A stretch of DNA of 27,500 nucleotides from Paulinella micropora (taxonomy: Eukaryota; Cercozoa; Imbricatea; Euglyphida; Paulinellidae): the NCBI GenBank assembly GCA_019918135.1, contig WBZZ01003534.1, positions 35,001-62,500 of the forward strand, given 5' to 3'. Every line of letters begins with the position of its first letter. The first letter of the stretch is position 1. The translations under genes were made by a program, and so were the position numbers. This document shows, piece by piece, positions 17,998 through 27,500 of the stretch. The notes beneath the pieces were generated by a model, which worked only from the letters and a program-made list of their open reading frames with translations, made no database searches and was not told the origin of the DNA.

Positions 17998-18228
17998 CCC
18001 CCGACGAGGCTAACCTCCCGTGCCTGTACCGGAGGACGTAGGAGGACGTACGACCGGGGCGGGGCCCGCCCTGTCCATGGCCGGCCGTGGTACCCAGAGC
18101 GCGGCCCTGCCTGCCCCCGGGCGGCGGTGGGGGGGGGGGGGGGGGGTGCCGCGTTCTAGGTACGCGGCCCCTGACTAGGTTGAGCACGAGGACAGCACGA
18201 TTGTGGTGCCGGTGGCCGGCACTGCCTG

Positions 18229-18234
18229 AATAAA
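18229..18234 (+). promoter_or_regulatory. Polyadenylation signal AATAAA of the giant glycoprotein gene
   Basis: AATAAA lies about 390 bases after the stop at 17842 and before the GC-rich upstream region of the next gene. An 18-G run lies at 18129-18146 in between. Confidence 0.6.
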
Positions 18235-18588
18235 AAAGGTTGCCAGCAGGCTGGTACTACGCTAGGCACCGGCCGGGACGCCCGGTTGGGACGCCCGGCC
18301 GGGGCGCCCGAACCCGGCCAACCACTCCGGCTACGAGCCGGGGCCGGGGAGAGGGGCGGGGGTGGACAAGGGAGGGGAAAGGGCGGGGGAGGGGGGCGGT
18401 CTGCGCCTCCCCCCCCCCCCCCAGGCTTTTCCTCCTTTCCCTAGGCGGGCGCGGCCGGGCCCGGCACCCGCACCGTGCCGCCCGTGACTAGCAAAAGCCC
18501 CCTCCCCCTGGGAGGAGGAGAAGAAGAAAGCGCGCTAGTCACTTCCTCCCAGCCATCCCCAGGGGTGTGCTGGCGTGTGTGCTGGTGC

Positions 18589-18619
<31 letters not shown>

Positions 18620-18625
18620 TTGTCG
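18235..18625 (+). promoter_or_regulatory. Upstream region of the second EGF glycoprotein gene; C14 run and GT microsatellite
   Basis: The region has a purine/G-rich tract at about 18335-18395 and a run of 14 C at 18409-18422. Directly after the C run comes a pyrimidine stretch ending in CCCTAG at 18444, splice-acceptor-like. A (GT)n microsatellite at about 18588-18613 lies just before the start codon. The frame is open upstream to 18575, but that part encodes only Cys-Val repeats from the GT run. Confidence 0.5.
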
Positions 18626-21226
18626 ATGCCCTCACGACGCACGCCGGCCCGCCGCTCGTGGGCCCCGGCCGGCGTGCTCTGGCTGGTAGCCGCCGCAAGC
18701 GCCAGCCCCAGCTACGAGGTCGAGGTGGCGGACAACCGCTACTACTCGTGCATGGGCACGGGGGCCAGCAGGTGCGGCTCCGGTTTCGACGGGTGGGTGC
18801 CGGGCTTTGTGTTGGACAGTGCGGCCGAGCGCGGCCTGGACGTGCTGTATTGGGACTACCTCGACTCCTCGCAGCTGTGCGAGTGCCGCGCCGCCGGCGG
18901 GTACTTGGGCTACAGCGCTACGACGCGCCCGCTGAGGTCCTACCTGCTCTTGAACGACAGCCGGCCGCTCGCGTCGTACCCAGTGCTGCGCGGACGGAAC
19001 GCCAGCCTGCCCCAGTGCAGCGCGGACTCGAGTGCGTTCGGGCCCGCGTATAATTTCAGCCAGTGCGCGGGCCCCCGGACCGGCTGCGGCGTGGCCTGCA
19101 GCGCGGGCTTCCGGCCGGCGGCGGGGAACCTCACGGCCGCGTGCCCGGCCTACCAGGAGTTCCCGGCCGGCACGGAGGTGTTCCCCGCGTACGGGCGTTG
19201 GCACCTGTCGACGGTGTGCGAGGACGTGGACGAGTGCGGGGAGGGCACCCACGACTGCAGCCCCCTCGCGTCCTGCCGCAATACGGCTGGTTCGTACGCG
19301 TGCGCCTGCGACGGCCGGGACGGGCGGTACCAGGAGGCGGCCGGCACCGGGGGCCGCGGCGAGCTAGGGTGTGAGGTGAGCCCCTGCCGCGGCGAACTCC
19401 TGGTGCAGCTGGCCGGCCGGCTGCACTGGGGCACGTGCGACGGCCTAGCGGCCGACGGGCCCAACTGCACCTTGTTCTGCGCGCCCGGCTACCTGGACAA
19501 CACCGGCGGCCTCGGCGCCGTGTACGACTGCCCCGGCGGCCGGCTGCGGGCGCTGTGGCCGGCCGGGGGCCTGAGCTGCGGGCCGGGGGCGGTGGGCGCG
19601 GGCCTGGGCAGCGTCGTCGACTACGACTACCAGTTGCTCTTCGCGTCCTCCGACGCGGCCGCCACGGCGGCGGACCAGACGCTGCTGGTCGGGGGCCTGG
19701 ACGACGACGGGCACGACGACCTGGTGCTGTTGCTGGCCCGGGGGCCGGAGCGGACGGCGGTGGTCTACCAGAGCGCGCTGGACCTGACGGCGTGGAAGGC
19801 GCTCGCGCACCCGGGCTGTGAGCGGCTCTTCAACTGGCGGCTGCTGGCCGCGGCGCTGACGGCCGTGTGCGCGTACCTGGACGGGCCGCGCTGGCAGTAC
19901 GTGCGGGTCGAGTGGCCGGGCGACGCCTGGGGCCCCTACGACGGCCAGCCCTGGCGAGCGCGCGCGGGGGCCGTCCACCTGCGGCAGGCCGGCGCCACGG
20001 TGAACCGCGGCGTGCTGGAGCTGGTGGGGCCCCCGCGCGGCGGGGGGCTGCTGCTCTTCGCCCGGTACGGGCGGAACGGTGATCCCGACCACGCGCTCGA
20101 CTGGTACTACTACTTCAATAGCTCCTCTCCGGCCGCGCTGGAGGACGGCACGGCGTACGACTGGGACGGCCGGCGGCTGGCGGGCGGCGGCGCGCAGCTG
20201 GACCTGGGTTTCTGGCAGGAGGGCCTGCGGCTGCCCGGCGGTGCGGAGCAAGACCTGGGCGTGCTCGGCGAGTGCCGGGACCGCTGGTACGCCGACGGCT
20301 CGGTCCGGGCGCTGTGGACGCCGCCCTGCGTCGTGACGCAGTGCGTGCCGGTGCCGGCCTCGGCCGCGCTGCTGGCCGTGTGCGGCGGCACGGGGCAGCT
20401 GTTCGTGGTGGCGCCGGCGGACCAGGCCGAGTACTGGCGGGGCCCGGCGGCGGCGGCCCGCGCGCTGCCGTACCGGTCCGTGGAGGCGGCGGCCGGGGTC
20501 GAGCGCGTGGGCTTCTGCGCGCGTACCGGCTGGCCCTCGCTGCAGCTCTTTGCGCTGGCACGGAACAGCAGCGGCAACAGCAGCCAGGGCCCGCGCGTGG
20601 ACTGGTACGCGCAGGACGAGCTGGACCCGTGGGGCGCCTGGGTGCGGCGGGGCACCGTGGCGCTGAGCCCCGGCGGCGCGCTGCAGCTCGGGTGCTGGGC
20701 GCTGCCGGCCGCCCCGCAACAGGCGCTGGTGCTGGTGGGGCGCACGAGCGCCGGCCGCGCGTACCTGCTGTGCGTGCCCGCCGCCCAGCTCGTCGAGAGC
20801 CGGCCGCTGGACCTGTGCCAGTACGTGGTGTGCCACCCGTCGGCCACGTGCGCCCTGGTGCAGGGCTGGCCGCGCTGCGTGTGCGCGGCGGGCTGGGTCG
20901 GGGACGGCTACCGCTTCTGCGAGGCGGCGCGGCCGGCCCAGCTGGGCACGTGGCGGGGCCTGTCGCTGGAGCAACGGACCACGTTCGTGGCGGGCTGGGC
21001 CGGGGGCGCGGTGGCCGAGGCCGTGCCCGTGGCCGAGCGCGCGCTCGGCAGCCTGTCGGTCTGGCGCTGCGCGGACGCCACGCGGGCGGATCCGTACAGT
21101 GCCTGCCGCTACGGGCGGTCCTGCCGCCTGCCGGCGCCGGGCCTCCTGGGCCCGGACGACGACCCGGACGACCCTCCTCCTCATCCGCCTCGTCAAGCAA
21201 CGCCCCAAAGTTGTAGACCTCTTTGA
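18626..21226 (+). CDS. Secreted EGF/FG-GAP-like glycoprotein, 3' end truncated at the block edge
   Basis: I start at the Met at 18626, which gives a signal peptide (basic start, then GVLWLVAAASAS), rather than at 18575 within the GT repeat. A calcium-binding EGF domain is at about residues 199-231 (DVDECGEGTHDC, CRNTAGSYAC). A segment LDDDGHDDLVLLL at about 356-368 resembles the calcium loop of FG-GAP/VCBS blades. A second EGF-like domain is at about 729-768 (CHPSATCALVQGWPRCVC). Cys and N-glycosylation sites are frequent and no membrane segment is visible. Codons after about 21171 are antisense to the gag-like ORF; the final ~18 residues and stop are borrowed from flanking DNA. The native C-terminus, possibly with an anchor, is missing. 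It follows the giant glycoprotein on the same strand. Confidence 0.8.
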   Translation: MPSRRTPARRSWAPAGVLWLVAAASASPSYEVEVADNRYYSCMGTGASRCGSGFDGWVPGFVLDSAAERGLDVLYWDYLDSSQLCECRAAGGYLGYSATTRPLRSYLLLNDSRPLASYPVLRGRNASLPQCSADSSAFGPAYNFSQCAGPRTGCGVACSAGFRPAAGNLTAACPAYQEFPAGTEVFPAYGRWHLSTVCEDVDECGEGTHDCSPLASCRNTAGSYACACDGRDGRYQEAAGTGGRGELGCEVSPCRGELLVQLAGRLHWGTCDGLAADGPNCTLFCAPGYLDNTGGLGAVYDCPGGRLRALWPAGGLSCGPGAVGAGLGSVVDYDYQLLFASSDAAATAADQTLLVGGLDDDGHDDLVLLLARGPERTAVVYQSALDLTAWKALAHPGCERLFNWRLLAAALTAVCAYLDGPRWQYVRVEWPGDAWGPYDGQPWRARAGAVHLRQAGATVNRGVLELVGPPRGGGLLLFARYGRNGDPDHALDWYYYFNSSSPAALEDGTAYDWDGRRLAGGGAQLDLGFWQEGLRLPGGAEQDLGVLGECRDRWYADGSVRALWTPPCVVTQCVPVPASAALLAVCGGTGQLFVVAPADQAEYWRGPAAAARALPYRSVEAAAGVERVGFCARTGWPSLQLFALARNSSGNSSQGPRVDWYAQDELDPWGAWVRRGTVALSPGGALQLGCWALPAAPQQALVLVGRTSAGRAYLLCVPAAQLVESRPLDLCQYVVCHPSATCALVQGWPRCVCAAGWVGDGYRFCEAARPAQLGTWRGLSLEQRTTFVAGWAGGAVAEAVPVAERALGSLSVWRCADATRADPYSACRYGRSCRLPAPGLLGPDDDPDDPPPHPPRQATPQSCRPL
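21167..21171. other. Right edge of GC-rich block; second copy of GACGA
   Basis: The composition falls sharply here. Rightward, the minus strand encodes a gag-like protein whose coherent sequence (NFGALLDEADEEE) ends at this point. Leftward is the truncated glycoprotein gene. GACGA matches 3810-3814. Joining the two flanks at a single copy keeps a minus-strand frame open for some tens of codons, which mildly supports an insertion. Confidence 0.4.
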
Positions 21227-22667
21227 AAACAAAGTGGGCCGCATCAACAATCTCCGTGCCGTCTGTGTTCACCTTCTCCGTAACCTCCCTCTTGTAGGCT
21301 TCTAGCCACACAGCCGGTTTTGCTACGTTGGCGTGCTCCCCCGCTGCTCCGAACAACGTGCCGAGCAAGTAGCATATCTGTGCCGCTTGATTGCCGCATT
21401 GTGCCGCCCGACATTCCTGTTTGAAGACCGCGATGAACATCCGAATCTTGTTCACGTATTCCGTATCTGTTGCCCGCGATATGTCGATGGGTTTGTGATA
21501 ATGATCCCTCATGAGCCTCGTTTTCATCAGCTGCTTGGCTACACGGCTCCGCTGGTCTCGGCCCTCAATACCCTTTCCGCTTTCGCTATCCCCCTTGCCT
21601 CGCTTGCCCGATCGCGACGACGATGAGGACCTCGAGCCGCTGGACGATGTACTTCCCCTTCTACGCCGAGAACGCCTCGACGACCTGCGCTTCTTCTTCC
21701 TACTCTTCTCCGGAGTCGCCGCTACTGACACCTCCATCGCTGCCATCCGGATACGGATCCACGTAATGCACCCTTGAACGCACCCGATCCACATCGATAG
21801 AGTAAATACCCACTGTCGCAGTTCCTTCAATATCGGCACTACCTCCGTCTGCAGTGAGGCATCAGTCAGAGCCGCTGCATTTGCCAAAAGCGTCACCAGC
21901 ACAGCCCCCTTCTGCTCCAACTTCGCCGCTGCATCCCAAACCGGTGGTGGGCAGAAGTCTTGCATCGCCTGCCCCACCTTCGATGCCATCCTCGCCAACG
22001 TCGCCCCCATCCCCTCGTGATACGGCGTTATGAAATCCGCCAAAACGTCCGTTGGAGTCTTCGTAAACTTCTTATCCCATTCCGCGTGCGTCGTCCCCAG
22101 CTTGCGACACAGCTGAGTCAACACCCTCCTCTGGTTCCAAACCACTGGGACCAGTTCCTGAACCTTTCCCGTCGTCAACACTCTGCCTTCCTCTAGCATC
22201 GGCGACATCTCGTATCGAGGAAGATCCGCCTTTGGTATCTTACCCCTGTAGTGCCCCACTCCGATGTATAACGCTTCCGCCAGTAGGATCGTCTGTGCCC
22301 CCGTCATCTGCGTTCCGCGTGAAGCTCCCTGTCGTCCCCAGCACCATCTGATCCATTCCCGTGTCTCTTCGTGCATACCCCCATCCGCTTCCGGCTGAGA
22401 CCATGCCTTAAACTCCGCCTGCGAGAGCTGCCGATATGTCTCCCTCCCAATCTCTGGCACCACTTGCAAGAGCTCGTGAAACGCGTCGGACATCGTTGGA
22501 GGGTTCCTCGCCCAAACCGGCTCGTTGGTCACCGGTTGACTCTGCTGCTGCGCATCAACGGTAGTCATAGGTTGCTGCCCCCCTCCCTTCGCCGGCGTAA
22601 ACACCAACTGCTTCTGCCTTGGAGACGAAATGATCGACACTTGCGATGACGCCATTGAATTGCTCAT
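21172..22667 (-). pseudogene. Gag-like structural protein of a retroelement, 3' end cut at the block edge
   Basis: From the Met at 22667 about 498 codons are coherent. First comes a Gln/Ser/Pro-rich N-terminus, then a mostly helical region with conserved-looking Trp residues (EWIRWCWGRQGAS, VPVVWNQRRVLTQL). A basic Ser/Arg tract (KSRKKKRRSSRRSRRRR) follows, then a second helical region (AAQICYLLGTLFGAAGEHANVA) and an acidic end. Size, helical content and the basic tract fit gag, but no family can be named. The minus-strand frame continues beyond 21172 into the block as Arg/Pro/Ala-rich sequence antisense to the glycoprotein gene, which I regard as spurious. If this belongs with the pol at 1-2701, the element is split by the block. 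Confidence 0.55.
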
Positions 22668-22916
22668 GTTGAAAGACTAAATAGCAAAACGAATAACGTA
22701 GTATCCCCTTATATCCTCTTATATCCCCATATCATACTATAAGTAAATATAACCCTTCGTAGTATCCTCTTTCGTCCTCTTCCGATCCCTTATCCTCATG
22801 CCCTTGTCTCTCGCGAAGAGCCCGCTTACCTCTCGTTCCCCCCCTTCCACTACCTCTATATACAAAACTGATCCCTTGCCTTCTCCCTCCCGTAACCCTT
22901 CCTCACCCCCCCAGGT
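22668..22916. promoter_or_regulatory. AT-richer spacer with TTATATCC repeats between two minus-strand units
   Basis: This is a short leader-like region upstream of the gag-like ORF. It contains TTATATCC twice at about 22710-22729 and a related CATATC shortly after. I see no clear LTR boundary or tRNA primer-binding site. Confidence 0.35.
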
Positions 22917-24785
22917 CTATGTTTCTTCCTCAAATATCTTGTCCCAATCCTCTTTCGGTATAGACTGCATCCAAGCCGTAACGTCTTCCGCCGTCTCGCT
23001 CGGTCTTGTTTCTTCCACCCTAACCCGCGTGTCCCCAGTTTCCCTAACCTCCTCTACCTCCATCTTCCCCTCCGCCCGTGGGGCCTTCCCCCAATCCCTT
23101 CCGTATTCCGTTTCCCACCTCAACTGCGCCGCAAAAGCCTCCCATGGTTCCGGTTCCCCTTTTAACCTTTCTACCCAACCACCCTTGACTTCCTCCTCCC
23201 AATCCGGGCTCGGCCCTTCCGGCTTCATCATCTCCTGTAAACACCTCGTCCTTATGGGCTCAATGAACTCTTGCCAATTCTCCCCCCCCTTCTGTCCATC
23301 TTCGCGAGCCCCTGTCTGACCTCTTCCATCGATCCTGATATACAAGCGTTCGCCAATTGCAACCGCTCCTTAAACCAAACCCCGTTCACCTTCGTCAAGA
23401 CCGATAAGAACGCAAACTGGAACCTTGCCCTCTCCGTAACCGCATAAGACTTCCATGCTGCCTCTTTGACTTGCATGCTATGACCTATGTATAGCATGTC
23501 GCTTAACGTTCTCATTGCCCGAAACCGTCTGTCCCGCTTGAATTCCTCCGTGTCGATCAACCTTGTCATCCGCCGTGGCCACTCGTCCCCCATGAGATCC
23601 AAAAGCTCCTGAGCTCCCTCTCCTATCTTATAATCCACCTCCTTATCCACACTCGTGTCGATCAACGTTGGCGATGGCACTATGTCCGGTTCGTGCAACC
23701 ATTGGTCATACTCTCCCCGTAATTCCTCTATCCATCTCCCAGTAGTGGAGTCTCCCCATACCTTGTTCGTCCCCCGAAGATGCAACAGTTCCTTTTTGTA
23801 TCTCCGAATCACCGGCCTGACAAACCATGCCCAACTATCATCCCCCCTCTTCTTCCACATGTCCATCCACCCTTTCATCTGTTGGGGCGTTCCCCTCAAA
23901 CACAACCCCGCCGCTTGAGCTCGTTCGTCCGTCCATCGTCCGTCCACCTTCACTAGAATGGCCAAAAAGACATAGTGCTCCCTTGCCCACTTCGAGACTG
24001 CCCACAGTCGCCATAATACCCCTTTGTCCGCCTCCCTCCACGCATGTTTTCCCAACTCCCATAATGCCCGAATCACTCTCCAGAATTTATCGTCCTGTAC
24101 CCTCTTGGTATTCAGTAACGGGCCCACTCTGGTCTCCCATTCCTCCCCCATTTCCTCCATGAACCCCCGTGCCTTCTCCTCTATTTTGAATTCCATTCCC
24201 TCCCTCGTGGCTACCCCCGTCACCGAGTTGTATTCTTTGACCCCCAACGACTTCAATAGGAGCTGGTACATTCGTCGAATGAATTCCTAAATCAGGGAAG
24301 AAGGGTACTATTCCCGATTCCATCCGAACTCGTCCTTCCCCCCGTCTGTCCTCTACCTCCCTCCTTCTGTCCTCCCTCCTCTGTTGCTGCCTGTCCGCCC
24401 TCTCCGCCTGTGCCTGTTCCTTTGCCCTCAGTCTGGCCTCCCATGCCTGTATGGCTACAAGGTATTCCTCCTCTGCCCTCTGTAAAGCCCGACTCCTCTT
24501 CTCTCCTACCGCAGCTGCGTGTCTTTGCACGACGCCTACCTTCCTTTTTGTTGCATAGTATATGTCTTGTTTTGCCCCAACCCATTGGTTAAAATATTCC
24601 TCGTCCTCTGAATCCCCCTCGTCCTTCTCTTCCTCACTTTCCCCGACTGTGTGCTCCTCCCATTCCTCGTCCTCCCAATCTATCTCTTTTCCCTCTGCGA
24701 TTGTACGTTCCTCCCCTTCCATTTCCCCCCGATCTATTTCCTCCTCCTCTGCGATCTCCCCCTCCTCCAACTCTCGTTTGCTCAT
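22917..24785 (-). pseudogene. Unrecognised charged protein with a repeated ~130-aa helical module, in three shifted frames
   Basis: Three overlapping minus-strand frames follow one another. 24785-24087 has a very acidic N-terminus (MSKRELEEGEIAEEEE) then a Gln/Arg-rich coiled-coil-like part. 24271-23252 holds two copies of a module; compare FLAILVKVDGRWTDERAQ with FLSVLTKVNGVWFKERLQ, and GEEWETRVGPLLNT with GDEWPRRMTRLIDT. 23345-22917 (same frame as the first) is Glu/Trp-rich. The second switch occurs at an 8-base G run (plus-strand C run, about 23282-23289); one base more would fuse the frames. The first lies near 24290. So this is one gene with frameshifts, sequence errors or programmed slippage. 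It lies upstream of the gag-like ORF on the same strand and could belong to the same element. Function unknown. Confidence 0.5.
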
Positions 24786-26289
24786 ACTCCTTGAAGTTGC
24801 CTAGATTATGACATGCGTGGTGACGTGATACCCCTCCCCAAGCATATTACCCTATATTCTAACCTCCTAATCCCCCCTTATACCCCCTTCAAGTTCTTTC
24901 CTGACTCCTATCCTCGTCCTCCTTGTCGTTTTCTCCTCCCTTTACCCTTAACCCCTCGTCCTTCAAGTTCCTCTTGAATCCCTTTGACGTCTTCAAGTTC
25001 CAAACCAGTATTAGTATTCCTTGTGTTTTCCCCTTTACCCGAGTGATATGGCCAATATATCCTCTAGTCAGCATGTGGTAAAAAGCCGCAAACCCCGTCG
25101 AAGGTTCTCCCCATCAAAGTCGAAGAATCTTTGCTTTTTGTCCGCTATCACCGCTACATTTGTCGACCCCTTTTTGCGCCATGATGGCGACAACTTACCC
25201 CCGTCCAAAAACACCTTTAACCTATGAAATTCCTGTCCCTCTCAACTTCCCCTTGCAGATCCCCCCCTTAACTCATACCCCCATAATTCCCAACCCGCTG
25301 GCATATCTCCTCTTGACGCACCATCGTTTCCCCTGACCCCCTTCCTCAGACCGACACTTTTGCCCTCGAACCGTGACGATTACAACCCCTTCCTCCCTCG
25401 AAACCATGCAGATTGTTGTTCCCCTTGCGTCCCCCGCGTCCCCTGATCCTCCCCCAAGCCTCCATTCCTCAAATAATACACTTGTCTGCATAAAAACCTC
25501 ATGTGTCTGCACAAATTTCCCTGTTTTCCAGCCAAAGCGGCAACATACCATATACCTCCTACAGACCCTAAAACACACCAAAGTGGTCAGGGAACCCCAT
25601 CCCATGCCTGAATGAATGTCAACAATGCATTGTCTATCATTTTGCATCAATATACAAGCACGGCCTGCCGCTTGAAGAAAGAGTGAGTAACTGACCCCTG
25701 TCTGTGCACAGCCACCCTAGCACCGACAGAAAACCCACCAAACATCATCAACAACCATCATACAAGTGGTTCGGCCTCATGCTTCCCCGCATGTACCTGC
25801 ATCCCTGCAAACCTAGATTAAACACTCAGGCCATAGCCCCAGAAACCTCACAACTCCCATCCTAGACCCGCATGGTGTCAACACCCAAACCGCTATGTCA
25901 CAGCAACCCATGATGCCCCTCTGACAACTGTGACACATCGTGAATGCCCTTCCCATCCGAGAAAAACAATGTCCCCATATCCCCACACACCCCCAGTTTG
26001 AAACCCAAAACAACTCGAGAAAGAACATAGAAACGATAGAAAGACATCCGCAAAATTGACCACTCTCCTCTCAGACCCCTCTCGTCCTCTTTCTGTTCAG
26101 AAATTTTCTAGGAACGAGAAAATTTGTATACCCTGTGTATTTATCAGCGACTCCAGATTTGTTACAATATCACGAAATTTAATTATATTTAAGTAAACTA
26201 AACTAAAGATGTAAAGACTGAGGAATACCTAGATTAGGGACTCCGTAATCTCTACACCAAAGATAACCGACAGACCGTAACGGTGAGAA
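24786..26289. other. No convincing gene; strongly G-poor plus strand
   Basis: The plus strand is rich in C, T and A with few G up to about 26100, as in the two coding units to its left. A 125-codon minus-strand frame at 25273-25650 has no recognisable features and is probably a product of this bias. The region could be an untranslated leader or LTR of the minus-strand element, but no terminal TG..CA repeat pair was identified. Confidence 0.4.
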
Positions 26290-27340
26290 TTGCCACAAGT
26301 TATATACCGGGTGGGCCGGCATATACAACTTACTAAAAATTTAATATTAATACAATTGAAATTGCCGCAGCAGTGTGTCAGTGTCCTTACCCTTCTCCGG
26401 GGCCCCGGGGTGGGGGGGCTGAGTCTTAGTTCAACTATTTTTTGTCACCCGAGCCTCCGATGCAACCTGGCACCTGAGTTCAAGAGCGTCACGCCCGCAG
26501 TGGCAGCCCGGTGCGCTCACGCTTGTTTTTGGCCAGGCTTGCCGTACTGTTAGTGGCAGGCGTGGCATGTTCCAGAGTCTAGTCGAGCCGCGAATTATTA
26601 ATAAATTGCTTTGTGGTTTATACAGAGGGACGGTTAGTGGACTGAGTTCTTGGCGGCCCGGATGAACTTCAGCCAAGTGTCAGGCGGCCTGAGGTCACAA
26701 TATTAATGAAGACTGAGCCTCGGACATTCTCTCTTGACCTCACTGCACTTTTCCCTTTTCTTTTTAGCCTGAAGTTTCCCACTTTTCCCTGTAGTATGCG
26801 TTTGCTTTTCTTTAATTAGAGTTTTTGTTCAACCTAGCTTTTACTGACGTTTGGCCGCCTTCTTACATGCTTCCTTTTCAGATCTACCGTAGGCTACACG
26901 AAACGCAATTGCAAGTATTCTCTTCAATGATAGATAGAAGTTACTATTAATATCATAGTGTTTGTGTAAAATTAAATGTAATAAAACTTGACCATAGTGT
27001 CACCGTTTGTGTAATTATTAATAAGTGCCATAAACTGCAAAGAGGACCCCTACGCCGACCCCGCCTCGCCGGTTGGTAGCGCGGGGTTGGCGTTGGCCCC
27101 CCCCCCCCCCACTGCTTCAGGTACACATGCCCTGCGGGCCAAAACACCTCTCTAACTACATCTATTACACCTCAGCTCTGCCGGCCCCTCCATCTTATTA
27201 AAAAGTGTTTGCGTAAAAATTAGCCTGAGCCCAAAGCTGCGCGTCAGTTTGGGCACGGTGCCGTCACCACTCACTTGAGACAAATAGAGATTGAGATCAT
27301 CTGAGATTGCTGGAAGCAGTGACAGCAGCTTGGTTCGGAG
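26290..27340. other. AT-rich, no gene seen; short repeats and a 14-C run
   Basis: No long frame is present. Several ATTAATA-type stretches occur, and a run of 14 C at 27097-27110 lies in a short GC-rich patch. The strand skew seen to the left disappears here. Confidence 0.4.
26954..27222 (+). repeat. Three copies of a GTTTGTGTAAxxxTTA-type motif
   Basis: CATAGTGTTTGTGTAAAATTA begins at 26954. CATAGTGT recurs at 26993, followed after a 5-base insertion by GTTTGTGTAATTATTA. A third related copy, GTGTTTGCGTAAAAATTA, is at 27205-27222. They could be relics of a small repeat family. Confidence 0.5.
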
Positions 27341-27500
27341 ATGCCGCGCCGGATAAAGAGCGACCGTGGTGGAGAGCGTGTGGGATGGACGAAGGGAATG
27401 GCCGGTAGATCGTGGCTTAGGAGAGCTGTGGTGCGCTGCAGCAGCATCAAGGGGAACCTGCCGAACGGAAAGGAAAGATGCAGCGAGGGGCCAGGGCCCA
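27341..27500 (+). CDS. Possible start of a gene running off the right edge
   Basis: From the ATG at 27341 the frame is open to the window end, 53 codons, encoding a basic peptide (MPRRIKSDRGGERVGW). It is too short to judge and matches nothing I know. Confidence 0.15.
   Translation, partial: MPRRIKSDRGGERVGWTKGMAGRSWLRRAVVRCSSIKGNLPNGKERCSEGPGP

Noticed and set aside
21100..21171. Continuation of the gag-like ORF leftward into the GC-rich block, to 20115.
   Set aside because: Beyond about 21172 it is Arg/Pro/Ala-rich sequence antisense to the EGF glycoprotein gene.
25273..25650. A 125-codon minus-strand frame.
   Set aside because: It has no recognisable motif and sits in strongly skewed DNA where such frames arise by chance.

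Overview
The window looks eukaryotic. Long reading frames without bacterial ribosome-binding sites are followed by AATAAA signals. The proteins include Krüppel-type C2H2 zinc fingers, calcium-binding EGF domains, signal peptides and a Ty3/gypsy-type retroelement. I cannot name the lineage; a protist or alga is plausible. No tRNA, rRNA or CRISPR array was seen.

There are three compositional zones. (1) 1-3814 is of medium GC and holds a damaged LTR-retroelement pol region on the minus strand: integrase at the left edge, then RNase H, reverse transcriptase and an Arg/Ser/Asp-rich gag-like segment. (2) About 3815-21166 is a very GC-rich block with sharp edges and long G or C runs between genes. 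It holds a divergent protein kinase-like gene (-), a nuclear-looking protein whose ~300-aa module is tandemly duplicated (+, broken by a TAG and a frame change), a 2-kb non-coding zone with a ~1.1-kb imperfect inverted repeat, a secreted/anchored glycoprotein (-), a seven-finger C2H2 protein with a C-terminal PD-(D/E)XK nuclease-like domain (+), and two large secreted EGF-containing glycoproteins (+). (3) From about 21172 to the right edge GC falls and the plus strand becomes G-poor. It holds a gag-like minus-strand ORF cut off at the block edge, a second minus-strand coding unit with a repeated ~130-aa module, and about 2.7 kb of AT-richer DNA with no convincing gene.

The gag-like 5' part (right) and pol (left) lie on the same strand in the correct order on either side of the GC-rich block, and GACGA occurs at both edges. 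My working model is that the GC-rich block was inserted into a retroelement. Its right end cuts through a glycoprotein gene, so it is probably a fragment of something larger. A kinase, a DNA-binding nuclease-like protein, several secreted glycoproteins, compact divergent and convergent gene pairs and an origin-like inverted repeat would suit an endogenised large DNA virus or similar mobile element. No capsid, polymerase or integrase of such an element is in the window, so that identification is inference. Several genes in the block carry stops or frame changes that interrupt otherwise coherent coding, which suggests decay or sequence errors.
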